Part shown: positions 9,287-17,110 of the stretch, one piece after another
Layout: the number at the start of each line of letters is the position of its first letter
Position numbering within the stretch: position 1 is the first letter of the stretch
NCBI GenBank assembly: GCA_038526275.1
Contig: JBCBGY010000010.1
Coordinates: forward strand, 1 to 47,898
DNA from: 188UL27-1 sp038526275
Lineage (GTDB): Bacteria > Pseudomonadota > Alphaproteobacteria > Rhodobacterales > Rhodobacteraceae
DNA: 47,898 bases
Direction of reading: 5' to 3'
Program-made: the position numbers and the translations under genes
The notes under the pieces: model-generated
Databases searched by the model: none
The model's input: the letters and a program-made list of their open reading frames with translations, nothing else
What the model was told of the DNA's origin: nothing

Positions 9287-10099
9287 ATGTCTAAGTTGGA
9301 AGAGGGCGCAAACTTCAAGTATCGCCCTATTGCGGGTTATTCAGTTCTGGATGGTCGGCCGGAAACTGTTGCAGACGCACTGATATCTGAAATGAACAAA
9401 GGCGCCCGGTTTACTGTGGCCTTTTTCAATTCCCGACTTGTCGTGAAATTAAAGGAATTGCGGCGCGATGCATCGCGCTACGCCAATTTTCTTTTTCTGA
9501 ATGATGGTGTTGCGGCCAGTGCCGCCAGTGTCGTTTCCAATGGTCAGTTCCTGCGACACAACTTGAACGGAACCGATTTCACGCCTTTGCTGCTGTCGCG
9601 CCTCCCTCGGGGAACACGCGTTTTTCTGTACGGTGGAAAGGTCGATGTGGTCCGGCAGGCCGCAGAGGTCATCGCAGAACGTACAGAGGTGGATGTGGTC
9701 GGTTACATGGACGGCTACACCTACCGCGACGCGGCAGTGGCACAGCAGATATCACATAGTCGACCTGACGTTGTGCTGGTCGCCCTGGGCAATCCCTTGC
9801 AGGAAGACTGGATGGCGGACCACGGCCCAGCGACCGGAGCCCGTTTGGTGCTCGGCGTTGGCGCCTTGTTCGACTTTTTGTCAGAAACCGTATCCCGCGC
9901 CCCGAAATGGGTTCGGGCAGCCCGCCTGGAATGGGCGTATCGGTTGCTTCTCGAGCCGCGCCGCATGTTGCGCCGCTATACGCTGGACAGCCTATACTTC
10001 TTCTGGCTCGTTCTGCGGATGAAGGGTCGTACCCAAACAGTCGGGCTCAAGCATATCGGCACGGCCCCTGTTGCCCAGGGATTTGACGCGGCAGCCTGA
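9287..10099 (+). CDS. WecG/TagA/CpsF family glycosyltransferase (GT26)
   Basis: Transfers a sugar, typically N-acetylmannosaminuronate, N-acetylmannosamine or glucose, from a nucleotide donor to an undecaprenyl-linked intermediate at the inner membrane. From the ATG at 9287 (270 residues, the usual family length) the family motifs appear in order: FLNDGVAAS with the conserved Asp, NGTDFTPLL, FLYGGK, DGYTYRDAA, RPDVVLVALGNPLQEDWM, then GVGALFDFLSETVSRAPKW and LEWAYRLLLEPRRMLRRY at the C-terminus. The C-terminal basic region is thought to bring the TagA family to the membrane. GGGG sits 6 nt before the ATG. An ATG at 9275 or the GTG at 9086 would give longer forms, but the extra residues are not family-like. 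Downstream are the GH113-like and GH5 genes on the same strand. Confidence 0.88.
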   Translation: MSKLEEGANFKYRPIAGYSVLDGRPETVADALISEMNKGARFTVAFFNSRLVVKLKELRRDASRYANFLFLNDGVAASAASVVSNGQFLRHNLNGTDFTPLLLSRLPRGTRVFLYGGKVDVVRQAAEVIAERTEVDVVGYMDGYTYRDAAVAQQISHSRPDVVLVALGNPLQEDWMADHGPATGARLVLGVGALFDFLSETVSRAPKWVRAARLEWAYRLLLEPRRMLRRYTLDSLYFFWLVLRMKGRTQTVGLKHIGTAPVAQGFDAAA

Positions 10100-10129
10100 C
10101 GTGGCGAACATCATGAACATGGGGGCACT

Positions 10130-10166
10130 GGCAATCGCCCGCCGATCCATTCGGCGGGTCATTGCC
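10130..10166 (+). other. Strong intercistronic hairpin without a T-tract
   Basis: CCCGCCGA (10138-10145) and TCGGCGGG (10151-10158) form an 8-bp stem with a 5-nt loop. It is extended by GGCAAT/ATTGCC (10130-10135 and 10161-10166) across a 2x2 internal loop. It begins 31 nt after the wecG-like stop and about 136 nt before the GH113-like start. No T-run follows, so it is more likely an mRNA-stabilising or processing hairpin than a standard terminator. Confidence 0.5.
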
Positions 10167-10301
10167 GTGGATAGCGGCGCAAGTCGTTTCCCCTTGGAAA
10201 CACACACCGGTTCAGAGCATGCGCACGTCAGTAATCAGCGGACGAGCGCCTAGAACTCGCGTGGAAAGTATGCCCTCGGTGGCAGGTATTAAGGGACAGA
10301 C

Positions 10302-13106
10302 ATGATCGTAAACCTCCCAAATGGGGTCACGTTGGACCTCGAAATCGAGATCATTAACGATTGGAATTCAGGTTTCGTCACACGAGTGACACTCGCCAAT
10401 GTCTCATCCGTTCCGCTGACAGGTTGGTCACTCGACCTCGATATGGGCACCGGCACCACGGTTCAAAACTCCAACCAAATGGATGAAAGCCAGGACGGTG
10501 ATATCGCGACGTTCGCGCCGGACAGAAATTGGCTGAACACCATTTCGCCCAATGAAACCGTTTCATTTACATTCCGATCATCGCGCACACCCGATGCGGT
10601 GACCAATATTCAAGCCGACGCCTTCACCGTCGAAGGCGAACGGTACGATTTGGATGATGACGGACCATTGCCCATTACAGGCATCACGTCCGAATTGATC
10701 GTCAAAGACACTTGGGCCACTGGAGCCTGGCTTCAGGTGCGGCTCACCAACAATGACAGCCAGGACCTGACGGACTGGCGCTTGCCGATTGATCTGGCCG
10801 GACTGACTTTCGCACGCTCCGGCGCGGTGGACTTCATCGACAATGGTGATGGCACCGGATTTCTTGTGCCGAAACAGGCTTTCCTGTCGACCATTGCGTC
10901 TGGCGACTCCGTTGCGATCGGTTTCAATGTTTCCGGCGATCCCGCACTCGTTAATAGCATCGTTCTCAGCGCCCCAGATGGCGCAACGGCACCGGATGCG
11001 GTGAACGATTTCGGCCTCGCCTACGATTACGATACCACCACCAGCAAGGTCAGCATCGATGTGGCCGATGTCTTGCAAAATGACAGTGCCGCCGATGGCG
11101 GGCCTCTGACATTGGTGGGAGTCGACACTGCAACGGGCGGTGGCGCGTCAGTTCTGGTCGGCGACACGATTGAGTACACTGTTCAGCCCACGGAACGCGG
11201 CCAGGTCGTGATCAACTACGATGTCGAAGATTCCGACGGCGTATTGGGCAGCGCGCAGATCTTTGTCGATCTGCCAGAAGCGCCGATCCTGAATGTCGAC
11301 GACGTGACGGTGAACGAGGCCGATGGCTCGGTTACGTTTGATGTCACCCTGACCGGCGCGCTCAGCCTCCGGGATACGGTCGAGGTTGATGTGGCAACCC
11401 GCGAAGGCAGCGCTCTCGCCGGGGCCGACTTCTTGACCACATCAGACACGCTGGTCTTTACGGATACAAGCCGGACCCAGTCCATCACGGTGGATCTGGT
11501 CGACAATCCTGACTTCGAACTGACCGAGACATTCGATCTGCTCCTGTCCAACGCAAAAGGTGCAGAGATTGGCAAACATGCCGGGGTGGCCACGATCGTG
11601 GATGATGCGGGCGATACCGGCCCATTTGGCACCCAAACCGAAGGGTTGGACGTGCAAGTTAGCCTGGCTGGCGAATTCGTCGTGGGCCACACATTCGGGC
11701 TGACCCTGACGAATACCAGTGGTGAAACTTTTGCCGGTGCCCCGGTCATCACCGTGGGCGTGCAGGACGGGATGAAGCTGGTCACCTCAACCGGGGCTGA
11801 CTACCGTGAAGGCGAAGGATCAAGCGTCACACAGGATGGTCAGGCCACGGTGCAGGGCTCCCATGATGACCGTTACTATACGTTCCAGATCAATCCCGCT
11901 GCCGGGCGAAACCCAGATCTGGCCGACGGCACATGGGATCCGGGCGACACCGCCAATATCGAGCTTTTCTTCCGCGGCTCGCACTTCTTCAAACCACTGG
12001 AAGAGCGGATCGAAATCGCACCCACCACCTTTGAGCTGGAAACTCCGGAACGGGACTTCACTCCGCTGGATCTGACCTACAAGGGCTTTAACACCAGCTT
12101 CCTCAACCGCACAGACGTGACCCCGGAAGATGTGGATGCGTCGTTCGAGGAACAGCAAGCCCTCGGCGCAAACTCCATCGCCATTGTCACGACGAACTTC
12201 ATGGAAAACACAACCAGCACGGAAGTGTTCGCCAATGACTTCACGATGACGGACGAAGATCTGGTCAGCGCAATCCAGTCGGCCAAGGAAGACGGTCTGA
12301 ACGTCCTGCTGAAACCGCATATCGACTTGGAGAGCGGTCAATTCCGCGGGCGCCTGCTCAGCACCGCCGGTCCCGCTGCGGTGGAAGAGTTCTTCGGGCG
12401 TCAGGAAGACGGCACCTATGCCCAAGGCTCTTATGGTGAACTGATCACGCGCTATGCCACGATCGCCGAAGCCGAAGGTGTCGACATTATGCTGATCGGC
12501 ACTGAACTGGTCGATCTGGCCAAGAACCGCGCCAACCTGCCCTATTGGACGCAATTGATCGAAGATGTCCGCGCGATCTACAGCGGTGACCTTTCTTACG
12601 CCACCATCGTGGGCGAGGAGCTGTTTGTCCGCTTCTGGGATCAACTCGACCAGATCTCGCTCGATATCTACCCGCCCCTGACCGAGAACCTCGCCCCTTC
12701 GGTCGGCGAGCTATACGATGGATGGACGGACCTGCCGACAACAGAGCGCGGACTTGAAGCATATTTCAATCAGCCGATCACAGATCTGATCGCTGGTCTG
12801 TCCGAGCAATACGGCAAAAAGGTTCTGATCACAGAAACCGGCTTCCGTTCGGTTGATGGCGCGGCGGCCCGGCCTTTCGACTTTGATCTGCAAGGCGCGG
12901 CTGACCTGCAGGAACAGCTCGACGCCTACGAAGCCTTTTTCGAAGCAGCGGAAGACGAAATGGGCGCCTATCTCGACGGCCTGTTCCTTTGGGAATACCC
13001 GACCGAGCCATCGCCGCCCGATGGCACAATCGTCAATGTCGCGGATTACTCGCCGCAGAACAAACCGGTCGAAGGGCTGATCAGCGACTTCTTCGAATTT
13101 GCGTAA
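10302..13106 (+). CDS. Multidomain GH113-like glycoside hydrolase with CBM2-like, Big_9-like and Calx-beta domains
   Basis: A 934-residue protein. Two CBM2-like units come first (about 1-110 and 125-225; IINDWNSGFVTRVTLAN, VKDTWATGAWLQVRLTN). They are followed by a Big_9/cadherin-like domain (about 231-323, VLQNDSAADGG), a Calx-beta domain (about 333-433, GSALAGADFLTTSDTLVF) and another CBM-like beta domain (about 447-565). The C-terminal 345 residues form a TIM barrel with the pattern of GH113 mannanases: TYKGFN (592-597), LLKPHID (669-675), IGTELVD with candidate acid E735, SLDIYPP, and ITETGFRS with candidate nucleophile E845, then FLWEYP. AAGGGA lies 7 nt before the ATG. There is no signal peptide, and the tail ends DFFEFA. 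Activity on beta-mannan or another beta-1,4-glycan is inferred. Assignment to GH113 is by motif order only. It is followed after 57 bp by the third GH5 gene. Confidence 0.75.
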   Translation: MIVNLPNGVTLDLEIEIINDWNSGFVTRVTLANVSSVPLTGWSLDLDMGTGTTVQNSNQMDESQDGDIATFAPDRNWLNTISPNETVSFTFRSSRTPDAVTNIQADAFTVEGERYDLDDDGPLPITGITSELIVKDTWATGAWLQVRLTNNDSQDLTDWRLPIDLAGLTFARSGAVDFIDNGDGTGFLVPKQAFLSTIASGDSVAIGFNVSGDPALVNSIVLSAPDGATAPDAVNDFGLAYDYDTTTSKVSIDVADVLQNDSAADGGPLTLVGVDTATGGGASVLVGDTIEYTVQPTERGQVVINYDVEDSDGVLGSAQIFVDLPEAPILNVDDVTVNEADGSVTFDVTLTGALSLRDTVEVDVATREGSALAGADFLTTSDTLVFTDTSRTQSITVDLVDNPDFELTETFDLLLSNAKGAEIGKHAGVATIVDDAGDTGPFGTQTEGLDVQVSLAGEFVVGHTFGLTLTNTSGETFAGAPVITVGVQDGMKLVTSTGADYREGEGSSVTQDGQATVQGSHDDRYYTFQINPAAGRNPDLADGTWDPGDTANIELFFRGSHFFKPLEERIEIAPTTFELETPERDFTPLDLTYKGFNTSFLNRTDVTPEDVDASFEEQQALGANSIAIVTTNFMENTTSTEVFANDFTMTDEDLVSAIQSAKEDGLNVLLKPHIDLESGQFRGRLLSTAGPAAVEEFFGRQEDGTYAQGSYGELITRYATIAEAEGVDIMLIGTELVDLAKNRANLPYWTQLIEDVRAIYSGDLSYATIVGEELFVRFWDQLDQISLDIYPPLTENLAPSVGELYDGWTDLPTTERGLEAYFNQPITDLIAGLSEQYGKKVLITETGFRSVDGAAARPFDFDLQGAADLQEQLDAYEAFFEAAEDEMGAYLDGLFLWEYPTEPSPPDGTIVNVADYSPQNKPVEGLISDFFEFA

Positions 13107-13163
13107 AGGTCTCGGCGGCTCGAACGGCCGCCCTGCAATCGCTGACCGATAGGGAGTTAGGCG

Positions 13164-15428
13164 ATGTCGTTTCGAACGGAAGAATACGTTGCGACCGAAG
13201 CGGATATCTCTGCCGAAGAACTGCAGACCTACGGCTATTTCTCGACCGCTGGCACCGAAATCGTGGAAGACACGACAGGCGAGGTCATTCGGCTGACCGG
13301 CGTCAACTGGCACGGGGCGGAAGGGTTTACCTTCGTCCCCGGCGGGCTTTGGACCCGCAACTATCGCGATATGCTCGATCAGATCGCCGAGACGGGTTAC
13401 AACCTGATCCGGCTGCCGATTTCGCCTGAAGTCCTTCGCGCCCCTGACAGTGCGGGCGCAGTCAACCTGTCGCTCAACCCGACATTCCGCGGGCTGACAG
13501 CAATCGAGATGATTGACGAGATCATCGACTATGCCGGGCAAATTGGTCTTCGGGTCCTTTTGGACATGCACCGCCGCGATCCCGGCGTGGGCAAGCAACA
13601 GGACGGTCTGTGGTTTTCAGACGACTATTCCGAAGACGATCTGATCGCTGACTGGCAAGCAATTGCGGGACGCTACGCGGATGACCCAACGGTGGTCGGA
13701 GCCGACCTGTTCAACGAACCATCGGGCCAAGCGCGCTGGTCGACGCTGGATCCGCGCACGCCTCCCCCGTCGGATGAGCTGGCCTGGGTCGATGCGGCGG
13801 AACGGATCGCCAACGGCATCCACGAGGTCAATCCAGATCTGCTGGCCTTCGTCGAAGGTGTCCATATCGTGGACACCAAATTTTACTGGGTGGGTGGAAA
13901 TCTGCGCGGGGTCCTGTTCGACCCGGTGGAACTCGAAACAGACAATAAGCTCGTCTATTCCCCGCATGACTATCCCTACAGTGTGCGGGCCGTGCCGTGG
14001 CTGGAAGACGCCACCGCAGAAGAGATGCGCGCGAACTGGGATACGAACTGGGGTTTTCTCTACGATAACGGCATCGCCCCTGTGGTCATTGGCGAAACGG
14101 GTTCGCGCTTTGCTCTGCCAGAGGACGACCTCTATACCGAAACGCTACAGCAATATCTGCAAGACAGTGCCAATGGCGGCTCGGGCGGCATTGGCGCGAT
14201 CTGGTGGACATGGGGCCCAAATTCCTTCGACACCAAGGGCATCCTTGAAGATGACTGGCTGACCGTAGATCAGCAAAAGGTTGACGTTTTGGCCCCTCTT
14301 TTCGGCCCACAACTTCCGGTCAATGAACGCGCGGCCCGGGAACTGAACGACGTTAATATCGACGTCACGGTCTACGCAGATGAAGCAGAGCTCTGGAATC
14401 GCTCATACCTTTACGAAACGCTCGACCTGACCGCCGTTGCTGGTGAGGACTACTACGCCGAGGAAGGCGTATTGCAGTTCTCTCGCAGTCAGATCGAATC
14501 CAGCGCCCGCCTGACCCTGATCTCGGACGACGACACAGAAGGCCGCGAAACGTTCCTGTTCCGCTTTGGCACCATGGACGGCGCACCATTGGGCCTGGAG
14601 AAGGTAACTATTCTCGACGATGACGGCACGACTCAGGGTGACGACGGCAAAGTGTTCGTCGGTGCCGAGCAGCGCAGCCCGGGCGTCTGGACAATCCGGC
14701 TAGAGGCCAAGGATGTGGACCCAACGGCGGAAAACTGGAAATCGCTTCTCTACAGCGATTACTTTGACCTCGATCTAGCCGTTAAGGGGGACATTTCGCC
14801 CGTCGACGGGTCGCCTGATGTTTATGAGGTGCAAAACCAGATCAAGAACGGAAAGTTCACCAATTCGCTGACGGCCACTTTGAAGGTTCCGCTCGAAGAC
14901 ATGCTCGGGCTCGAAACATCGCTGCTATTTGCCGAACCGTTTGAAGAGATCGACCCGGATATCAACCCGGCCTTCCTCAGCCCCACCGGCAAGCTCTTTA
15001 GCGGCAATCCGCAGGTCGATATCTCGATGGAAGTGGTTGAAACATTTGGCACCGATTTCTTCGCCCGCGTGACCCTACAGAACAATTCCGATACGGAGTT
15101 CGAAAACTGGGAACTGCGCTTGCGGGGGCCGTTCGATGTGAGCAATGTGGGTAAGGTCAGCATTCTGGAACAGGACGAGGACTGGGTCTTCGTTCAGGCT
15201 CCAACCTGGGAAAACGACCTGGCCCCGGGCGAAAGCTTCACCTTCGGCATTTCCGGCACGGCAGATCTGGACCCGGCCGCGCATATCGTCGCNNNNNNNN
15301 NNNNNNNNNNNNNNNNNNNNNNNNNNNNNNNNNNNNNNNNNNNNNNNNNNNNNNNNNNNNNNNNNNNNNNNNNNNNNNNNNNNNNNNNNNNNGCGCATAT
15401 CGTCGCTTACGATACAGAATTCTTCTAA
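13164..15428 (+). CDS. GH5 endoglucanase-like enzyme with Calx-beta-like and CBM2-like domains (contains assembly gap)
   Basis: The third GH5_1-type enzyme. Its barrel is at about 20-385: VIRLTGVNWHGAEG, LDMHR (133-137), DLFNEPSG with acid/base E185, LVYSPHDYPYS, VIGETGS with nucleophile E311, and WWTWGPNSFDTKGILEDDW. A Calx-beta-like stretch follows (about 395-487, TAVAGEDYYAEEG, EGRETFLFRFG), then an unassigned beta region. A CBM2-like domain (about 620-702) ends at LAPGESFTFGI. The last codons are interrupted by 100 N. Identical 14-nt ends flank the gap, so the real protein is probably about 716 residues, ending AAHIVAYDTEFF. AGGGAG precedes the start by about 8 nt. There is no signal peptide. 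It follows the GH113-like gene by 57 bp, and the two are probably one transcript. Confidence 0.88.
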   Translation: MSFRTEEYVATEADISAEELQTYGYFSTAGTEIVEDTTGEVIRLTGVNWHGAEGFTFVPGGLWTRNYRDMLDQIAETGYNLIRLPISPEVLRAPDSAGAVNLSLNPTFRGLTAIEMIDEIIDYAGQIGLRVLLDMHRRDPGVGKQQDGLWFSDDYSEDDLIADWQAIAGRYADDPTVVGADLFNEPSGQARWSTLDPRTPPPSDELAWVDAAERIANGIHEVNPDLLAFVEGVHIVDTKFYWVGGNLRGVLFDPVELETDNKLVYSPHDYPYSVRAVPWLEDATAEEMRANWDTNWGFLYDNGIAPVVIGETGSRFALPEDDLYTETLQQYLQDSANGGSGGIGAIWWTWGPNSFDTKGILEDDWLTVDQQKVDVLAPLFGPQLPVNERAARELNDVNIDVTVYADEAELWNRSYLYETLDLTAVAGEDYYAEEGVLQFSRSQIESSARLTLISDDDTEGRETFLFRFGTMDGAPLGLEKVTILDDDGTTQGDDGKVFVGAEQRSPGVWTIRLEAKDVDPTAENWKSLLYSDYFDLDLAVKGDISPVDGSPDVYEVQNQIKNGKFTNSLTATLKVPLEDMLGLETSLLFAEPFEEIDPDINPAFLSPTGKLFSGNPQVDISMEVVETFGTDFFARVTLQNNSDTEFENWELRLRGPFDVSNVGKVSILEQDEDWVFVQAPTWENDLAPGESFTFGISGTADLDPAAHIVXXXXXXXXXXXXXXXXXXXXXXXXXXXXXXXXXXAHIVAYDTEFF
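15293..15392. other. Assembly gap of 100 N flanked by an identical 14-mer
   Basis: Exactly 100 N. The 14 bases before it (GCGCATATCGTCGC, 15279-15292) are identical to the 14 bases after it (15393-15406). The total shift of 114 bases is a multiple of three, which is why the frame stays open. This is what two overlapping but unmerged contigs would give, so the true gap may be zero or even an overlap. Confidence 0.9.
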
Positions 15429-15577
15429 GCGGGACTGGGCAATTGCTTGGCCGTGGCAGGGCTGTGTTTCTCGCGATTTAGGTCAACCCATAGGGCGCGA
15501 GCGTAGAAGGGCCGATGGGGTGGCCCAGCGGCCATTGACCGTGGTCCACGCCAAGTGTCGAGCGCTGAGTATGCTGA

Positions 15578-16066
15578 TCACTGAGCAACCAACGGCAAAC
15601 CCATCAAAAACGCCGCAGATATGATGCAGGCGATCGCGCGAAACGTGTTCCAACCAGTCCAACCTGGCAGATAGGTCTCGACCCAATAAACCTGCGTTTC
15701 GGCTGCGCCGAGGTCCATTTTGGCCAAGGTTTCGTTCATCGGAACATTGAAAAAGACCGTCACACCAAAACACCCGAGTAGATATGCAAGCCCCGCCGCG
15801 CTGAGCAGCATGCGCGTGCTGCCATCGGTCGCCATCAGCCCGTAGGCCACCAGCAACGCCGATAGAGCCGCCAATCCCAGAAACAAGGTCATGAAGATCC
15901 AGCGAAAGACCTCCCGATTGATGACCTGCATCGCTTCAATGCCGCCGGCGCCGCTGGTCTTTGACAAGGACCGCATAATGAAGTCGGAAAAGGCCAGAAA
16001 CACGCCGCCCACCAAAGCCAGGGCCAAAGCGGCAAGTTGGGAAAATACGAGAAACGTGAAAGACAT
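15578..16066 (-). CDS. DUF1772 (anthrone-oxygenase-like) membrane protein
   Basis: A 162-residue protein with four hydrophobic segments (FLVFSQLAALALALVGGVF; IFMTLFLGLAALSALLVAYG; MLLSAAGLAYLLGCFGVTVF; FRAIACIISAAFLMGLPLV). The pattern between the second and fourth segments, VFFNVPMNETLAKMD then YWVETYLPGWTGWNTFRA, is typical of DUF1772, a family that includes fungal anthrone oxygenases. In bacteria its role is unknown. The start at 16066 is chosen for AGGAGAT 5 nt upstream; the frame extends further but without family-like residues. It lies 89 bp downstream of the NmrA-like reductase gene on the same strand. A redox or detoxification role is inferred only from this pairing. Confidence 0.8.
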   Translation of the reverse strand: MSFTFLVFSQLAALALALVGGVFLAFSDFIMRSLSKTSGAGGIEAMQVINREVFRWIFMTLFLGLAALSALLVAYGLMATDGSTRMLLSAAGLAYLLGCFGVTVFFNVPMNETLAKMDLGAAETQVYWVETYLPGWTGWNTFRAIACIISAAFLMGLPLVAQ

Positions 16067-16087
16067 GGGGATCTCCTTTCCTAGAGC

Positions 16088-16147
16088 CCGAGGGGCGTTT
16101 GACCGCCCCCTCGGAACCAATCTGCGACGGGCGGGTCGAACCCGCCC
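16088..16147 (-). other. Two tandem intercistronic hairpins
   Basis: Between the NmrA-like and DUF1772 genes are two GC-rich inverted repeats. CCGAGGGGCG (16088-16097) pairs with CGCCCCCTCGG (16104-16114) with one bulged base. GGGCGGGT (16129-16136) pairs with ACCCGCCC (16140-16147) over a 3-nt loop. Neither is followed by a T-run. They may partly terminate transcription or protect mRNA ends, giving unequal expression of the two genes. Confidence 0.4.
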
Positions 16148-16155
16148 TGAAGGAT

Positions 16156-16983
16156 CTAGGCTGCTTGCGTCCACGCACCTGCAGAAGCCGCCGACCTGGC
16201 ATATTCGGAAAAGTCGCGGGGCGGACGACCAAGGGCGCGTTCAACACCGTCGGTCAAATAGGCATTATGCCCATCCAACGTTTCACGAGCGATGCCGGTG
16301 AAGACGTCGGCCACGAAACTATCGCCTGCCCGCTCAACATTGGCATGAAACTCCTCAAACGTGATGGGCAGATGGCGAATAGGGCGGCCAATGGCCTGAG
16401 ACAACTCGTCCGCCATTTCGGCAAATGACATGAGCCGGGGGCCGGTCACTTCGTAAAGTTCACCCTCATGACCGCTTTCGGTCAGGGCGGCCACCACCAC
16501 GTCGGCAATGTCATCGGCGTGGATGATCGGCTCCTGAATGTCTCCGCCTGGCATGGGCAAGACGCCTTCCAGGATTGGGTCGCGCAAGTAACCTTCACTG
16601 AAATTCTGAGCAAACCAGGCGGACCGCACAATGGTGAAGTCGATGCCGGATTGCCGGACGACCTCTTCGCCCAACTGGGCGTGATGCTCGCCGCGCCCAG
16701 ACAGCAGAACCAGTTTTGCGACGCCAGCATCCTTGGCAACCCTGGTCAAGGCCTCCAGTTTTTCGACAGCACCCGGAAAAGCGAGATCCGGGAAGTAGGT
16801 CACATAAGCCGCGCCCACGCCCTTTAGCGCAGGTGCCCAGCTTTCGGGTTTATCCCAGTCAAATGGGATGGACGCACTGCGCGATCCGCGACGGACAGAA
16901 ATACCCATGGCTTCCAGTTGTGCTGCAACGCGTGATCCGGTTTTGCCTTTTGCGCCGATGACGAGAATAGGTTGGGATTGCAT
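16156..16983 (-). CDS. NmrA-like NAD(P)-binding atypical short-chain reductase
   Basis: A 275-residue Rossmann protein. The nucleotide-binding loop is at the N-terminus (ILVIGAKGKTGSRV), followed by the usual SDR_a5/NmrA features: KLVLLSGRGEHH, then DFTIVRSAWFAQNFSEGY, and IHADDIADVVVAAL. There is no YxxxK catalytic pair of classical short-chain dehydrogenases, so it is either an atypical reductase or an NAD(P)-sensing protein. The start is preceded by CAAGGAGG. It is transcribed toward the DUF1772 gene, and an AraC-type regulator lies directly upstream on the same strand. The substrate is unknown. Related QorB/NmrA proteins act on quinones or sense redox state. Confidence 0.82.
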   Translation of the reverse strand: MQSQPILVIGAKGKTGSRVAAQLEAMGISVRRGSRSASIPFDWDKPESWAPALKGVGAAYVTYFPDLAFPGAVEKLEALTRVAKDAGVAKLVLLSGRGEHHAQLGEEVVRQSGIDFTIVRSAWFAQNFSEGYLRDPILEGVLPMPGGDIQEPIIHADDIADVVVAALTESGHEGELYEVTGPRLMSFAEMADELSQAIGRPIRHLPITFEEFHANVERAGDSFVADVFTGIARETLDGHNAYLTDGVERALGRPPRDFSEYARSAASAGAWTQAA

Positions 16984-17110
16984 ATCGAATTCCTCCTTGG
17001 TTGTGACGAGAGCGCTTTGCGAAACGCTGTGACCAAGGCCTATCGGACAGGGGCCGTGCCAGTATTGACCGGTTACGCCACTCTTTTGACCGGCTCTGCC
17101 AGCGGAGTCT

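Noticed and set aside
11820..12644. 274-codon open frame opposite the GH113-like gene
   Set aside because: Antisense to the GH barrel, with no independent support.
771..15428. RTX (glycine-rich calcium-binding) repeats in the GH proteins
   Set aside because: I looked for GGxGxDxL repeats and found none, so classical RTX type I substrates are not supported.
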